A DNA stretch of 64,000 nt from Mariniblastus sp. (GTDB lineage Bacteria > Planctomycetota > Planctomycetia > Pirellulales > Pirellulaceae), in NCBI GenBank assembly GCA_022447605.1, contig JAKVBG010000003.1, forward strand, positions 62,001-126,000. The letters run 5' to 3'. The translations under genes and the position numbers were made by a program. Under the pieces are notes generated by a model, which was not told the origin of the DNA, did no database searches, and saw only the letters and a program-made list of their open reading frames with translations. Positions 51,651 to 60,177 of the stretch are shown here, piece after piece. Position 1 is the first letter of the stretch; every line of letters begins with the position of its first letter.

Positions 51651-53399
51651 TTAGACGGCCAACTTGGCCACCATATTCCACTTGGGTTGATGCCACTTGA
51701 GCAGAAGAGACTGCCGGGCCAATCGATAATCGGCCACCGTTTCCAGGTCGTGATAAAAGATCTCCAGATCACGGTGTTCCCGCAACCAACGTTGGCGCGA
51801 TTGTTCGGACTCGAAATGAGCTCTTAACCGGTGAGCCAGGCCGTGAGTTTCACCGGCAAACAAGAACTCACCTCCGGACAATGCAATCCCATAAACCCCG
51901 GCCGAAGCGGGCACCTGCGACAGATCGAGTTCACTCAGCGGAATCCCCCGGGTAAATTTCTTGATTTTCAACCGACGCTGGTGGTTCTCGGCTCGCTGCC
52001 TTGCATTGCGCCCCTCTTTCCTCAGTTTGATTGCGCCCCAGCGGTAATCGACAGGGCGAAATCCCGGCGCAAATTGCCCCGCTATTTCGTCAAATTGGGT
52101 CGCGATTCTCGGATCACAAAGGATGTCATCCAGACTCATATTGCCATAATCATCACTGATTCGGCGCCAAGCGATTTCACTGGCAAAGATATACTGTTCC
52201 AAGTCATCCCAGCTGACCTGGGTCCGGGCCGTCGTGCCGATGCCAACCCGTTTCAAGCGGCCCGACTTGCGCAAACGGAACAGGAATCGATTGCGCTCCG
52301 CCGCCGTGCCCTCAACCTGGTTGCGATCGCAGGCCAGTTGAAAATCTTCATTGAAGATCGGATCAGCGACGACGCGGTCCACCGAGTAACCCCGATGGAT
52401 CTGCCGGAAGGACTCGATCACGCCCTCGGCCTCGCTGCCAGGGCGACGGTCCGAACTCGACTCGGCAGAAAACAGCTGTTTCTGACCCTCCTGGTCCACT
52501 CCGCGTCGCGGCCGTTTCTTTGTTTTTCCCTCGCCACGACCCCCTGTGGCCGGCGCGCTGCACTGCGGTTCGGGGGATCCAACCAGGTCGTCACCGACGT
52601 GGATCGCGTCCAATCTCTGGCGCCCCAGGGTGCAATACTCTTTGCTCAGCTCCAGCCCGATATATTGGCGATCCAGTTTCTTGGCGACAGCCAGCGTGGT
52701 CGCACTCCCACTGAATGGATCGAGCACCACCTCGCCTGGCTGGGAACACGCTTTGATAATCCGGCCCAACAATTGTTCGGGCATCTGGCAACCATGGAAA
52801 CCGGCCCGTTCCTTAAACGTCCCAGCCACCCGGGGAAAATACCACGTATCTTCGTCCGGGCTGAATCCATCGGTACAGTCCTGGGGCCTGAGGATCCAGG
52901 TGTCATCCGGAAGCCGGCCACCCTTGGCTGCCCGGGAATCGTTGTAGACAAGTTGTCGCGCCGAAGGCACCTTGACCTCATCGGCGTTGAAGGTGAACTG
53001 CTTGGCATCCTTGACGAAGTAGAACAGATGGGCATGGGAGCGGGTGAACTTGTGGGTGCAATGCACCCCGAAGGTATAGTACCAAATCACCCAGCTGCGA
53101 CACTCAAACCCGATCCGCGACGCTTCGATCTTCAATTCGGCCGCATACTCATCGCCCATGGCCAACCAGAAAGCACCACTCGGTTTCAGGACCCGATGAA
53201 CCTGGTTCATCCAGCGGGATGACCAGTCGAGATAAGCCTCTGCAGGCAATTTGTCCTGATATTCATCGTACTCGTACCCAATATTAAATGGCGGGTCGGC
53301 GAACACGAGATCCACGCTGCCCTCCGGCAGGGAACCCATCAGGGTGATGCAGTCGCCTTGGTTAATTTTGTTGAGTCGCTGGTTTCGCTTGGTTGCCAT
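51651..53399 (-). CDS. DNA methyltransferase fused to a degenerate GIY-YIG domain
   Basis: ATG 53399 gives 582 residues. The first 265 residues are a beta-class amino methyltransferase: motif IV DPPF (35-38) in LVFADPPFNIGY comes before motif I (DPFSGSATT, 227-235), and QMPEQLLGRII lies between. A basic Lys/Arg linker (286-320) and a region of unknown fold follow (325-480). Residues 499-582 resemble a GIY-YIG endonuclease: GVYGI (501-505), FAG (514-516) where YIG is usual, Arg524 and Asn575. The catalytic Glu position has Gln563 (ARQSLLLKWHQPKWN), so the nuclease may be dead. The methyltransferase call is strong; the GIY-YIG call rests on motif alignment by eye. Confidence 0.83.
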   Translation of the reverse strand: MATKRNQRLNKINQGDCITLMGSLPEGSVDLVFADPPFNIGYEYDEYQDKLPAEAYLDWSSRWMNQVHRVLKPSGAFWLAMGDEYAAELKIEASRIGFECRSWVIWYYTFGVHCTHKFTRSHAHLFYFVKDAKQFTFNADEVKVPSARQLVYNDSRAAKGGRLPDDTWILRPQDCTDGFSPDEDTWYFPRVAGTFKERAGFHGCQMPEQLLGRIIKACSQPGEVVLDPFSGSATTLAVAKKLDRQYIGLELSKEYCTLGRQRLDAIHVGDDLVGSPEPQCSAPATGGRGEGKTKKRPRRGVDQEGQKQLFSAESSSDRRPGSEAEGVIESFRQIHRGYSVDRVVADPIFNEDFQLACDRNQVEGTAAERNRFLFRLRKSGRLKRVGIGTTARTQVSWDDLEQYIFASEIAWRRISDDYGNMSLDDILCDPRIATQFDEIAGQFAPGFRPVDYRWGAIKLRKEGRNARQRAENHQRRLKIKKFTRGIPLSELDLSQVPASAGVYGIALSGGEFLFAGETHGLAHRLRAHFESEQSRQRWLREHRDLEIFYHDLETVADYRLARQSLLLKWHQPKWNMVAKLAV

Positions 53400-53467
53400 G
53401 CCCACCCCGGTCAATCGATTCTGTTTCCAGACAAGTTGATGTGTCTATCCATTCCGCCGGCCCCACG

Positions 53468-53818
53468 TTAGCCCGGTGGCCATTTCATCTGTCTGCCACC
53501 CAACACGTGCAGGTGAAGATGGTCGACACTCTGGCCGCCATCGGCTCCACAGTTGGCAACCACACGATAGCCCGTCTCGGCCAGGTTCAATTGCCTGGCC
53601 ACATGACCGACGGCCAGCAGCAATTTTCCCGCGATTTCCGAGTCTCCGTCCTGCAGGCTAGCCACGTTCTCGATGCGACGCTTGGGAATCACCAGCACAT
53701 GTACCGGGGCCTGGGGCTGGATGTCATGAAACGCCAGGCAATCATCATTTTCATAGACGATATCGGCCGGGATTTCCCGTGCAATGATCTTATCAAAAAT
53801 GGTGCTGGCTTCGCTCAT
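53468..53818 (-). CDS. HIT family (histidine triad) nucleotide hydrolase/transferase
   Basis: The 116-residue product has the Hint-type layout: [29 protein letters not shown] at the start, the strand [12 protein letters not shown] and the triad [14 protein letters not shown]. Hint-type proteins cleave adenosine phosphoramidates. The ATG overlaps the stop codon of the Trm112-like gene upstream, so these two are translationally coupled. Confidence 0.92.
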   Translation of the reverse strand: MSEASTIFDKIIAREIPADIVYENDDCLAFHDIQPQAPVHVLVIPKRRIENVASLQDGDSEIAGKLLLAVGHVARQLNLAETGYRVVANCGADGGQSVDHLHLHVLGGRQMKWPPG

Positions 53819-54114
53819 CTATCATCCCCTGAAACGGACAACCACTCTGGGTCCAACTGGTCTGACGGAATCAATTCGTCCACGACCAGAGAGACGATCC
53901 CTTCGCGAACCGGAATGAACAGGCTCTGTTCCTGGTTGATCAACACGGACTCCAGTTGCCACTCCACTTTTTGTCCGACCTGATTGAACAGCTGCCCCGC
54001 CTCAATTTTCCGGTTGATCTCGGATATTACTGCATCCGATACCGGTTGCAAACAACCCCGCGTCACAGGGCATCGAACCAGTTGTAAAAAATCCGGGTGG
54101 TTCGGTTCAAACAT
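53815..54114 (-). CDS. Trm112-like (UPF0434-type) small protein
   Basis: The 99-residue product has [19 protein letters not shown] near its start and [20 protein letters not shown] near its end, the two conserved blocks of bacterial Trm112-like proteins. In these the short beta core usually carries zinc-ribbon-like cysteines; here Cys residues at about 15 and 21 remain. Trm112 partners activate methyltransferases in eukaryotes; bacterial ones are mostly uncharacterised. It overlaps the HIT gene by four bases. Confidence 0.8.
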   Translation of the reverse strand: MFEPNHPDFLQLVRCPVTRGCLQPVSDAVISEINRKIEAGQLFNQVGQKVEWQLESVLINQEQSLFIPVREGIVSLVVDELIPSDQLDPEWLSVSGDDR

Positions 54115-54370
54115 GTTTCACGAGGCCCCGGTGGGGTTTGGATCGGTTTTACTGGTCAATTTCGTTTTGCCCGCCTAGGTTTTACCCCCTGACTTCAACC
54201 CATGATAGCACTCTGACCGGGCGATCACCAACCACCACCCCGCCGTGCAGTCGCAGTCGCGCCCCAGATTCATCTTGCCCGAAAATTGAGCCTGGATTAT
54301 CACCAAGTGATACTGGATCGGTATTCGACAAGAATCCGGCTTTTTTCCCGAACTGTTTGAGGATCCCGTC

Positions 54371-55516
54371 GTGTCAAGGAAGACCCATCATTCCCGCCCG
54401 TTGCTGTTTGCGATCACCGGTTGCCTGTTTTGCCTGGCGATGACCTGCGAGTTTCGGCTACACGGCCAGGAGGTGGGCGAATCCCCGGCCAAGGGATTGG
54501 ACCAGCAAGCGACGGAACTGGTTGCACCTGGCTACCAACCCCAGGTTCCCGCCCGTATCAACATGGCGTTGCTGGATGACACCAAGCCAGACATGCAAAG
54601 GTTGACGCCCGTTCCTTGCGAAGATACCGATTGCAACCAGTCGACATGCACCGATTGTCAGCAGCCGGATCAGAACTGGAAATCAACGGTTGCCAATGGA
54701 CCCTTCGAGGATATGGTGGAAGGACTTGCGGCACAATTGTCCAACCCGGGAATGTCGGCGATGCAAAAAGCCGACATCCTGCGATCCGCTTTTGAAACAG
54801 TGGCCCAGCAAACACGCATGCAGACACGACCCGAATTCGATCGAACCGCGAACCGGTCGTTGGAGAGTCGTTCTGGTCCGGCATTCGGTACCGCGCAAAC
54901 GATGGAAGCCAACCGAGGCCAACCCTACCACCTGGTTGATGGCAACGAGATGGAAAATATCCGACGCTGGCTGGAGGTCGTCTATTCCCACCAAACGATG
55001 CTCTCTTCACAGATGCAGCACATGGCAATGGAAAATGCGGCCTTGAAAGCATCGCTGCAGTTGATGCAGCAACAGATGAAGATGAGCAGGATGCCAACGG
55101 AAAACCAGGTCGACACAATGCTCGGCACGACCACGGCCGGATCCGCGTACCGGCAACGAGAACGCTACGAGCCGTCTGGCCACAGCCGCAGGCAGGAACA
55201 ATCGGGGGACGGCGACGCCGTCATGGCCTGGAATCCCGCGCAAGGATACCACCTGAAGCCATTTTACCCACAGGAACTGTCCTCCACGTCCACCGGAAAC
55301 AGGGTCATCCGCGCTGACTATCAGACCCAAGTCGACCGGGAAATCGAGGCACTCCACCGGCAAATGGAAAGATTGACGACGCAGATCGAAGACTTCCAAG
55401 CCCGCCACAAACGGCTGCAGCCCGCACCCGATCTGCTGGAACCGGTCTACGCGCCGGAACAGGAATTGAAACCGCTCCATTCGGTTCCCGCCAACCGACC
55501 CGGTCCTTACCGCTAA
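54371..55516 (+). CDS. exported protein with coiled-coil segments, unknown
   Basis: GTG 54371 with GAGGA upstream gives 381 residues. It has a signal peptide (SRPLLFAITGCLFCLAMTC), a Cys-containing segment (CEDTDCNQSTCTDC) and helical coiled-coil stretches around residues 195-245 (MLSSQMQHMAMENAALKASLQLMQQQMKMS in part) and 320-345. The C-terminus is Pro-rich. It resembles other planctomycete exported proteins of unknown role. No enzymatic motif was seen. Confidence 0.65.
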   Translation: MSRKTHHSRPLLFAITGCLFCLAMTCEFRLHGQEVGESPAKGLDQQATELVAPGYQPQVPARINMALLDDTKPDMQRLTPVPCEDTDCNQSTCTDCQQPDQNWKSTVANGPFEDMVEGLAAQLSNPGMSAMQKADILRSAFETVAQQTRMQTRPEFDRTANRSLESRSGPAFGTAQTMEANRGQPYHLVDGNEMENIRRWLEVVYSHQTMLSSQMQHMAMENAALKASLQLMQQQMKMSRMPTENQVDTMLGTTTAGSAYRQRERYEPSGHSRRQEQSGDGDAVMAWNPAQGYHLKPFYPQELSSTSTGNRVIRADYQTQVDREIEALHRQMERLTTQIEDFQARHKRLQPAPDLLEPVYAPEQELKPLHSVPANRPGPYR

Positions 55517-55552
55517 TTTCCAGCAGCTACTTCTGCCTGCCAGGCAGACGGC

Positions 55553-56086
55553 TCAAACCGTTTCCAACTCGATACCAAGTCCATCGGCAATCCGGTTGGC
55601 AAAGGCGAAGTAGGCCGTCACGGCACAGAGGTCATGAATCGCCCGGTCATCCAGACCGGCCTGCCGCAGAGGTTCCATGTCGGCCCGTTCGACTCGTCCT
55701 GGCGTTTCGGTCAATTTGACCGCGTATTGAAGCATCACCCGGTCGGTCGGATCGAGGTCCACCGCCCGCCAATCCCGAATCAGTTGTTCGACGCGCTGGC
55801 CAGCTTCCCCCGACGACAAACCCTCGCTCATCCACTCTCGACGCAGACCGCGCGCATGGTGAACCTGTCAGTAGTGGCACTCGTTCAAACTGGAAACAAC
55901 CACGGCAACCATCTCCCGCTGTCTTCGGCTCAGCGGACTGGGGGCGTGCATCAAGCCGCGATAGAGTTCCCAATGTTGCCGCATCACGGCTGAGTGGACC
56001 GAGTGAACCTGCAGGATATGGTCACTGTCGTCGATGCGATTTGCAGGTGACTGCTGTTCAACCGGAAGATAGTCGATGAATGCCAT
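55553..56086 (-). CDS. AhpD/CMD-family peroxidase-related selenoprotein (Sec encoded by in-frame TGA)
   Basis: ATG 56086 through TGA 55868-55870 to the stop at 55553 is a single frame of 177 residues if TGA is read as selenocysteine. It then matches the AhpD-like peroxidase-related family along its whole length: PLSRRQREMVAVVVSSLNEC before the TGA, QVHHARGLRREW directly after it and AYFAFANRIADGLGIELE at the end. The active site is Cys70-His-Tyr-Sec73 in NECHYUQVHHA, with His77 four residues after Sec as in AhpD (Cys130, Cys133, His137). A SECIS-like hairpin follows the TGA. Members reduce peroxides through a CxxC pair. bioD lies 40 bases upstream. A pseudogene would not be expected to break exactly at the catalytic Cys. 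Confidence 0.87.
55828..55867 (-). promoter_or_regulatory. bacterial SECIS-like hairpin directing Sec insertion
   Basis: Eighteen bases after the TGA, the loop GGUCU is closed by GCGC and GCGU (loop at 55845-55849 on the plus strand), with a possible lower helix UCAC/GUGG. E. coli fdhF, as I recall it, has the same GGUCU loop and the same 18-base distance from its UGA. It lies inside the coding region, as bacterial SECIS elements do. Confidence 0.8.
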
Positions 56087-56126
56087 GCTGGACCTGACTG
56101 CCGGGGCGGGTTGATTAACGAAAAAC

Positions 56127-56864
56127 CTACGAAGCATCACCTTCGGGTGGGGAGATATCAACCGCCATCGATTCCGTGGCAACTTGGTGCCAGTTGACCG
56201 GCTGGCTGAACTGGCTCGCTTCATAATCGACCTTGGCCAACAGCGGCACCTGGATCCTGCATTCAATCTCCTGGGGGTTGGTTGGAATGCTGCGATCCCC
56301 CTCGAATACCTGCGGGTTGTTCAGCACGACCCCGCCGACCGGGATCCCGCCACGGAAGCAGGACGCGGTGATCAAGGTCTGCAAGGTCTGGTTGATGACA
56401 CCCAGCACGTTGGGCGCGACCACAACGACCGGGTAACCAAAGTCAAATGCGAGATCCGCCACGTATTCTTCGTCGCTGATCGGTGACATCAAGCCACCCG
56501 ATCCTTCGACAACGATCAGGTCGCACTGACCCTCCCATCGGCTGATGCCGTTCCGCAACAAGTCAATATCCATCTGTCGACCCTCAGCGCGAGCCGACAG
56601 GTGAGGGGCCAGGGGGGCCCGGAAGCGTTGGGGACAAACATCGTTCAGTGTCAACGGCCTTCCGGCAGCTTCCCACAAAGCAACCGCATCTTCAGAAACC
56701 AGCTCCTGGCCGTCGTGCACACAATCACTGGCCGAAGGTTTATAGACGCCCACCCGATAGCCGGCGTCGACTAAAGATTTTACGATGAGAGCCCCGACGT
56801 AAGTCTTCCCGACTTCGGTATCGGTTCCCGTGACAAACAGACCGACAGGTGGTTTCTTGAACAT
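56127..56864 (-). CDS. bioD: dethiobiotin synthetase
   Basis: The 245-residue product has the P-loop GTDTEVGKT (Lys20) near the N-terminus, the second NTPase block VVEGSGGLMSPIS and VVAPNVLGVINQTLQTL, as in BioD. It closes the ureido ring of dethiobiotin from 7,8-diaminononanoate, CO2 and ATP, the third-last step of biotin synthesis. No other bio gene is in the window. The selenoprotein gene lies 40 bases downstream and may share its transcript. Confidence 0.93.
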   Translation of the reverse strand: MFKKPPVGLFVTGTDTEVGKTYVGALIVKSLVDAGYRVGVYKPSASDCVHDGQELVSEDAVALWEAAGRPLTLNDVCPQRFRAPLAPHLSARAEGRQMDIDLLRNGISRWEGQCDLIVVEGSGGLMSPISDEEYVADLAFDFGYPVVVVAPNVLGVINQTLQTLITASCFRGGIPVGGVVLNNPQVFEGDRSIPTNPQEIECRIQVPLLAKVDYEASQFSQPVNWHQVATESMAVDISPPEGDAS

Positions 56865-56925
56865 GCTGTTAAGTTAGCATTTTGCTGGGCCTGTTCCAAT
56901 CAGATGGAAAACGGTTAAAAATCCA

Positions 56926-57798
56926 ATGAAATCCAAATTCGTCCAGATCGCAGCACTGCAAACAAGCTGTTCTGACAACCGTTCGGCCAACCTCGAGCAG
57001 TCGATCGAGCTGATTCGCAAGGCGGCACAAGAAGGCGCAGAGCTGGTTTGTCTGCAGGAGCTTTTCCACAGTCGCTATTTCTGCCAGACCGAAGATCATC
57101 AGCATTTCGAGATGGCCGAGTCGATCCCGGGTCCCACGACCGAGGCCATCGCCAAAGTGGCGGCCGAGCTCCACATCGTCGTCGTGGCCAGCCTGTTCGA
57201 ACGCCGGGCCGCTGGCCTGTTCCATAACACGGCCCTGGTCTTCGAACGGGACGGGGCGATGGTAGGCAAATACCGGAAAATGCACATTCCCGACGACCCC
57301 GGTTACTACGAGAAATTCTACTTCACGCCGGGAGATCAAGGCTTTGTGGCGATCGAAACCTCGGTCGGCACCCTGGGCATCTGCATCTGCTGGGACCAGT
57401 GGTTTCCCGAAGCCGCCCGGCTGACGGCCCTGGCCGGTGCCCAGGTGCTGATTTACCCCACCGCCATCGGCTGGCTGTCGGAAGACAAGCAGGACTTTGG
57501 GGCCAGCCAGCAGGACGCCTGGCAAACCGTGATACGTTCCCATGCCATTACCAATGGCATTTTCGTCGTTGCTGCCAACCGGATTGGAACCGAGGAAAAC
57601 ATAGAATTCTGGGGCCATTCCCTGATCGTTGACCCTTACGGCAATGTGATCGCACAAGGTTCCTCGGATCAAGCCGAAATTGTTACCGCCCCCTGCAACC
57701 TGGAGTCGATTGAAACGGCGCGCACCCACTGGCCGTTCCTGCGCGACCGTCGCATCGATGCCTACTCCGGCCTCGACCGACGGATGATCGATGAATGA
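56926..57798 (+). CDS. aguB: N-carbamoylputrescine amidohydrolase
   Basis: The 290-residue product is a nitrilase-superfamily enzyme with the Glu-Lys-Cys triad: Glu45 (LVCLQELFHSRYFCQ), Lys118 (GKYRKMHIPDDP) and Cys155 (GICICWDQWFPEAARL). The pattern HIPDDPGYYEKFYFTPGD is typical of N-carbamoylputrescine amidase. It hydrolyses N-carbamoylputrescine to putrescine, CO2 and ammonia. The next gene, agmatine deiminase, overlaps it by eight bases, giving a two-gene route from agmatine to putrescine. Confidence 0.93.
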   Translation: MKSKFVQIAALQTSCSDNRSANLEQSIELIRKAAQEGAELVCLQELFHSRYFCQTEDHQHFEMAESIPGPTTEAIAKVAAELHIVVVASLFERRAAGLFHNTALVFERDGAMVGKYRKMHIPDDPGYYEKFYFTPGDQGFVAIETSVGTLGICICWDQWFPEAARLTALAGAQVLIYPTAIGWLSEDKQDFGASQQDAWQTVIRSHAITNGIFVVAANRIGTEENIEFWGHSLIVDPYGNVIAQGSSDQAEIVTAPCNLESIETARTHWPFLRDRRIDAYSGLDRRMIDE

Positions 57799-58858
57799 AG
57801 CAACGGAATTGATCGACTTGCACGCGGCCGGGTTTCGCATGCCACCCGAATGGCATCCCCATGCCGCGACCTGGCTGGCATGGCCCCACAACCGCGAAAC
57901 GTGGCCCGAGAATCTATCTCTGGCCCAAGAGGAATTCTGGCAGCTGGTCGTGGCCATTTCTCAGGATGAGCCCGTTTGCATCGTGGCCGACCTGTCTCAA
58001 AGGGAAAGGGGAGCCGAGCTGCGCAGGAGAATTGCCGGGCAGGCCAGCGAGAATATCCGACTGTTTGACATCCCGACCAATGACGCCTGGCTGCGGGATT
58101 ACGGACCCACATTCTGCACGGACCCCTCCGGTAAGCGCCTGGCAGCCGTCGACTGGAAATACAATGCCTGGGGAGGAAAATATCCCCCCTTCGACGCCGA
58201 CCAGCAGATCGTAACGCGGCTACTGGACCACGCGCAGGGACCAACCGATTGCCTGCACGCCCGGTCGAGACTCTGCCTCGAAGGGGGCGCCATTGAAATC
58301 GACGAGTCCGGCCTGTTGTTGTGCACCACGCGGTGTGCTCTGAACCCGAACCGGAACCCGGGACTGGACCAGGCGTCGGTCACCGCGCAGTTGCAACAAT
58401 CTTTGGGGGCATCGGCTGTCATCTGGCTCCGCGGTGATTCACTGATCGGTGACGATACCGACGGTCACATCGACCAGCTGGCCCGTTTCACACCTGCGGG
58501 GTCGATCCTCTACGCCTGGGTGGAAGCGACGGACCCTCAACATGGTGGCCTGGCTGGCAATCTCGATGACCTGCAACAGTCTCTCCGCCTGGCGAAGATC
58601 CAGAAAGAGCTGGTACCGCTTCCCCTGCCCGAACCGGTCCTGTTTGACGGGGTGAGGCTGCCGGCCAGCTATTGCAATTTCTATATCACCAACCGCTCTG
58701 TACTGGTCCCCCAGTTCGACGTTCCCCAGGACGGGGCCGCCCTGCAGATTATCGGCCAACATTTCCCCGACCACCAAGTGGTCGGGCTGCCATCGAGAAA
58801 CCTATTGGTGGGACTCGGGTCGTTTCACTGCCTGACTCAGCAACAGCCTCGCCTGTAA
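57791..58858 (+). CDS. aguA: agmatine deiminase
   Basis: The 355-residue product has the PPAD-type amidinotransferase fold: NDAWLRDYGPTF, CLEGGAIEIDESG, DTDGHIDQLARF and the catalytic cysteine Cys347 in GLGSFHCLTQQQP near the C-terminus. It converts agmatine to N-carbamoylputrescine, which the preceding enzyme hydrolyses. The start overlaps aguB by eight bases, so the pair is translationally coupled. Together they make putrescine from arginine-derived agmatine; no arginine decarboxylase is in the window. Confidence 0.93.
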   Translation: MNEATELIDLHAAGFRMPPEWHPHAATWLAWPHNRETWPENLSLAQEEFWQLVVAISQDEPVCIVADLSQRERGAELRRRIAGQASENIRLFDIPTNDAWLRDYGPTFCTDPSGKRLAAVDWKYNAWGGKYPPFDADQQIVTRLLDHAQGPTDCLHARSRLCLEGGAIEIDESGLLLCTTRCALNPNRNPGLDQASVTAQLQQSLGASAVIWLRGDSLIGDDTDGHIDQLARFTPAGSILYAWVEATDPQHGGLAGNLDDLQQSLRLAKIQKELVPLPLPEPVLFDGVRLPASYCNFYITNRSVLVPQFDVPQDGAALQIIGQHFPDHQVVGLPSRNLLVGLGSFHCLTQQQPRL

Positions 58859-58868
58859 ACAGGACCAG

Positions 58869-59672
58869 CTATCCACTGTCGGGTGTCCAGAGCGCTTCGC
58901 TCTCGACCGGTTGGCCCGTCCGCCTGGCCTTGATACGGACGTAGGGAGCGACATAGTGGGAGCGATGGCCAAAACTGCCCGGCTCGGCCGTCATGTCGGC
59001 ATGGAGTGGCTCTGTCAAATCTTCGATCACGAATCCAGACCGGCACATGGCTCCGATCAGTTCCTGCCAACGGTGAATGTACTCGAGGGTACCCGCCTCG
59101 CGAACCAGCGAGGCAGTCCTGGCCGGTGCCAACGGTTCGCCCCGGTAATAGGCCGCGGCCAGCCGATAACTTCCACCGTCCCGGTCGACCTGCAAGCTGG
59201 TCGGTTGTTTATGCTGGCTGATATAAATCCCATTCGGCTCCATAACCCGGGCCACCTGGCGATAGATCACCTCGATGTTGGGGAGATAACAGGTGCTGAC
59301 AGGCTGGATGACGATGTCAAAACTGGCTGGTTCAAAACAGGAAAGGTCGTCCATCGACTGCTCCACCACCCGAATCTCCAGGTTTCTTTGGCGGGCCACC
59401 TCGCGATCCAGTTCCAGCATCTCGTCGCTGATATCGACCACCGTTACAATACCTCCAGCCGCGGCGTAAAGGGGGCCTTGTCGGCCTCCACCAGCCGCCA
59501 GACAGAGGACTCGCTTCCCCTGGATGTTGCCACCCAGCCAACCGGGGCCGTCGACCGATTTCAACGGCTCCAGGTAGTCTTCGTCTCGGGCTGGACGGGC
59601 AAACCGGTTGCGTTGGCGGGCCATTTGATTCCAGGCCGATCGGTTATGGCCAACGGGATCTGACGGTTGCAT
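58869..59672 (-). CDS. class I SAM-dependent methyltransferase
   Basis: The 267-residue product has a Rossmann methyltransferase core: VLCLAAGGGRQGPLYAAAGG (motif I), TVVDISDEMLELDREVA (acidic loop) and VVEQSMDDLSCFEPASFDIVIQPVS. The N-terminus NRSAWNQMARQRNRFARPA and the late block HKQPTSLQVDRDG are also seen in uncharacterised relatives. The substrate is unknown. It converges with aguA (ten bases apart) and is divergent from the thioesterase gene. Confidence 0.82.
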   Translation of the reverse strand: MQPSDPVGHNRSAWNQMARQRNRFARPARDEDYLEPLKSVDGPGWLGGNIQGKRVLCLAAGGGRQGPLYAAAGGIVTVVDISDEMLELDREVARQRNLEIRVVEQSMDDLSCFEPASFDIVIQPVSTCYLPNIEVIYRQVARVMEPNGIYISQHKQPTSLQVDRDGGSYRLAAAYYRGEPLAPARTASLVREAGTLEYIHRWQELIGAMCRSGFVIEDLTEPLHADMTAEPGSFGHRSHYVAPYVRIKARRTGQPVESEALWTPDSG

Positions 59673-59697
59673 GATGGACTCAGTGGGCTGGCAGAAA

Positions 59698-60177
59698 ATG
59701 TCAAAACGATCATGGATTGCGAATCACCGACGGACCGACTGGATCCGATGGGTCGATGTCGATGCCAATCGCTTCGCCCATTTTGATACGTATCTGCGGT
59801 TAATGGAAGAAACCGAGTACTCGTTTTTGCGACATTGTGGATTGAGCGTTGTGTTGCATGACGAAAAAGGGACAATTGGGTTTCCCCGGCTATCGGTCCG
59901 GTTATCCATTGAGCGACCAGTCGGTTTTGATGAGAGGGTGGAAACCCGGCTAGGTCGCGTCGAGGTGGATGGCAAACAGATCACCTACCATTTTGAAATG
60001 GTCGACGACGCCGGGGACCCGGTCGCCGCCGGGCGTTTTGCCGTTGCTTGTTGCCGCTTCCCGGCTCAAGCGCCACCCTATGCCATTTTGACGCCCGAAT
60101 TTGTTCTTCAATCTTTGTCAGACGCCTGCCGTCACCATCCGCCTGCCGAGACCTGCAAAGAACCAACCCACGAATGA
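59698..60177 (+). CDS. hotdog-fold acyl-CoA thioesterase (4HBT family)
   Basis: The product has 159 residues from ATG 59698; ATG 59671 is in frame but overlaps the divergent methyltransferase start. The hotdog hallmark is WVDVDANRFAHFDTYLRLMEETEYSFLRH in part, with the catalytic Asp in the DVDANRF turn, then RLSVRLSIERPVGFDERVE and FEMVDDAGDPVAAGRFAV. It hydrolyses acyl-CoA thioesters, as do YbgC- and FcbC-like proteins. Its TGA overlaps the ATG of the ferrochelatase gene (ATGA), so the two are coupled. The start is uncertain. Confidence 0.8.
   Translation: MSKRSWIANHRRTDWIRWVDVDANRFAHFDTYLRLMEETEYSFLRHCGLSVVLHDEKGTIGFPRLSVRLSIERPVGFDERVETRLGRVEVDGKQITYHFEMVDDAGDPVAAGRFAVACCRFPAQAPPYAILTPEFVLQSLSDACRHHPPAETCKEPTHE

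Noticed and set aside
51831..53222. 463-codon plus-strand frame opposite the DNA methyltransferase
   Set aside because: Mirror of the real gene; the minus strand carries the methyltransferase motifs.
51651..53399. Complete active type of restriction-modification enzyme
   Set aside because: The GIY-YIG catalytic Glu is Gln and YIG is FAG, so nuclease activity cannot be claimed.
55553..56086. Two separate small genes, or a frameshifted pseudogene
   Set aside because: Both halves are in one frame, only one TGA separates them, it falls on the catalytic Cys, and a SECIS-like hairpin follows. Selenoprotein explains all of these.
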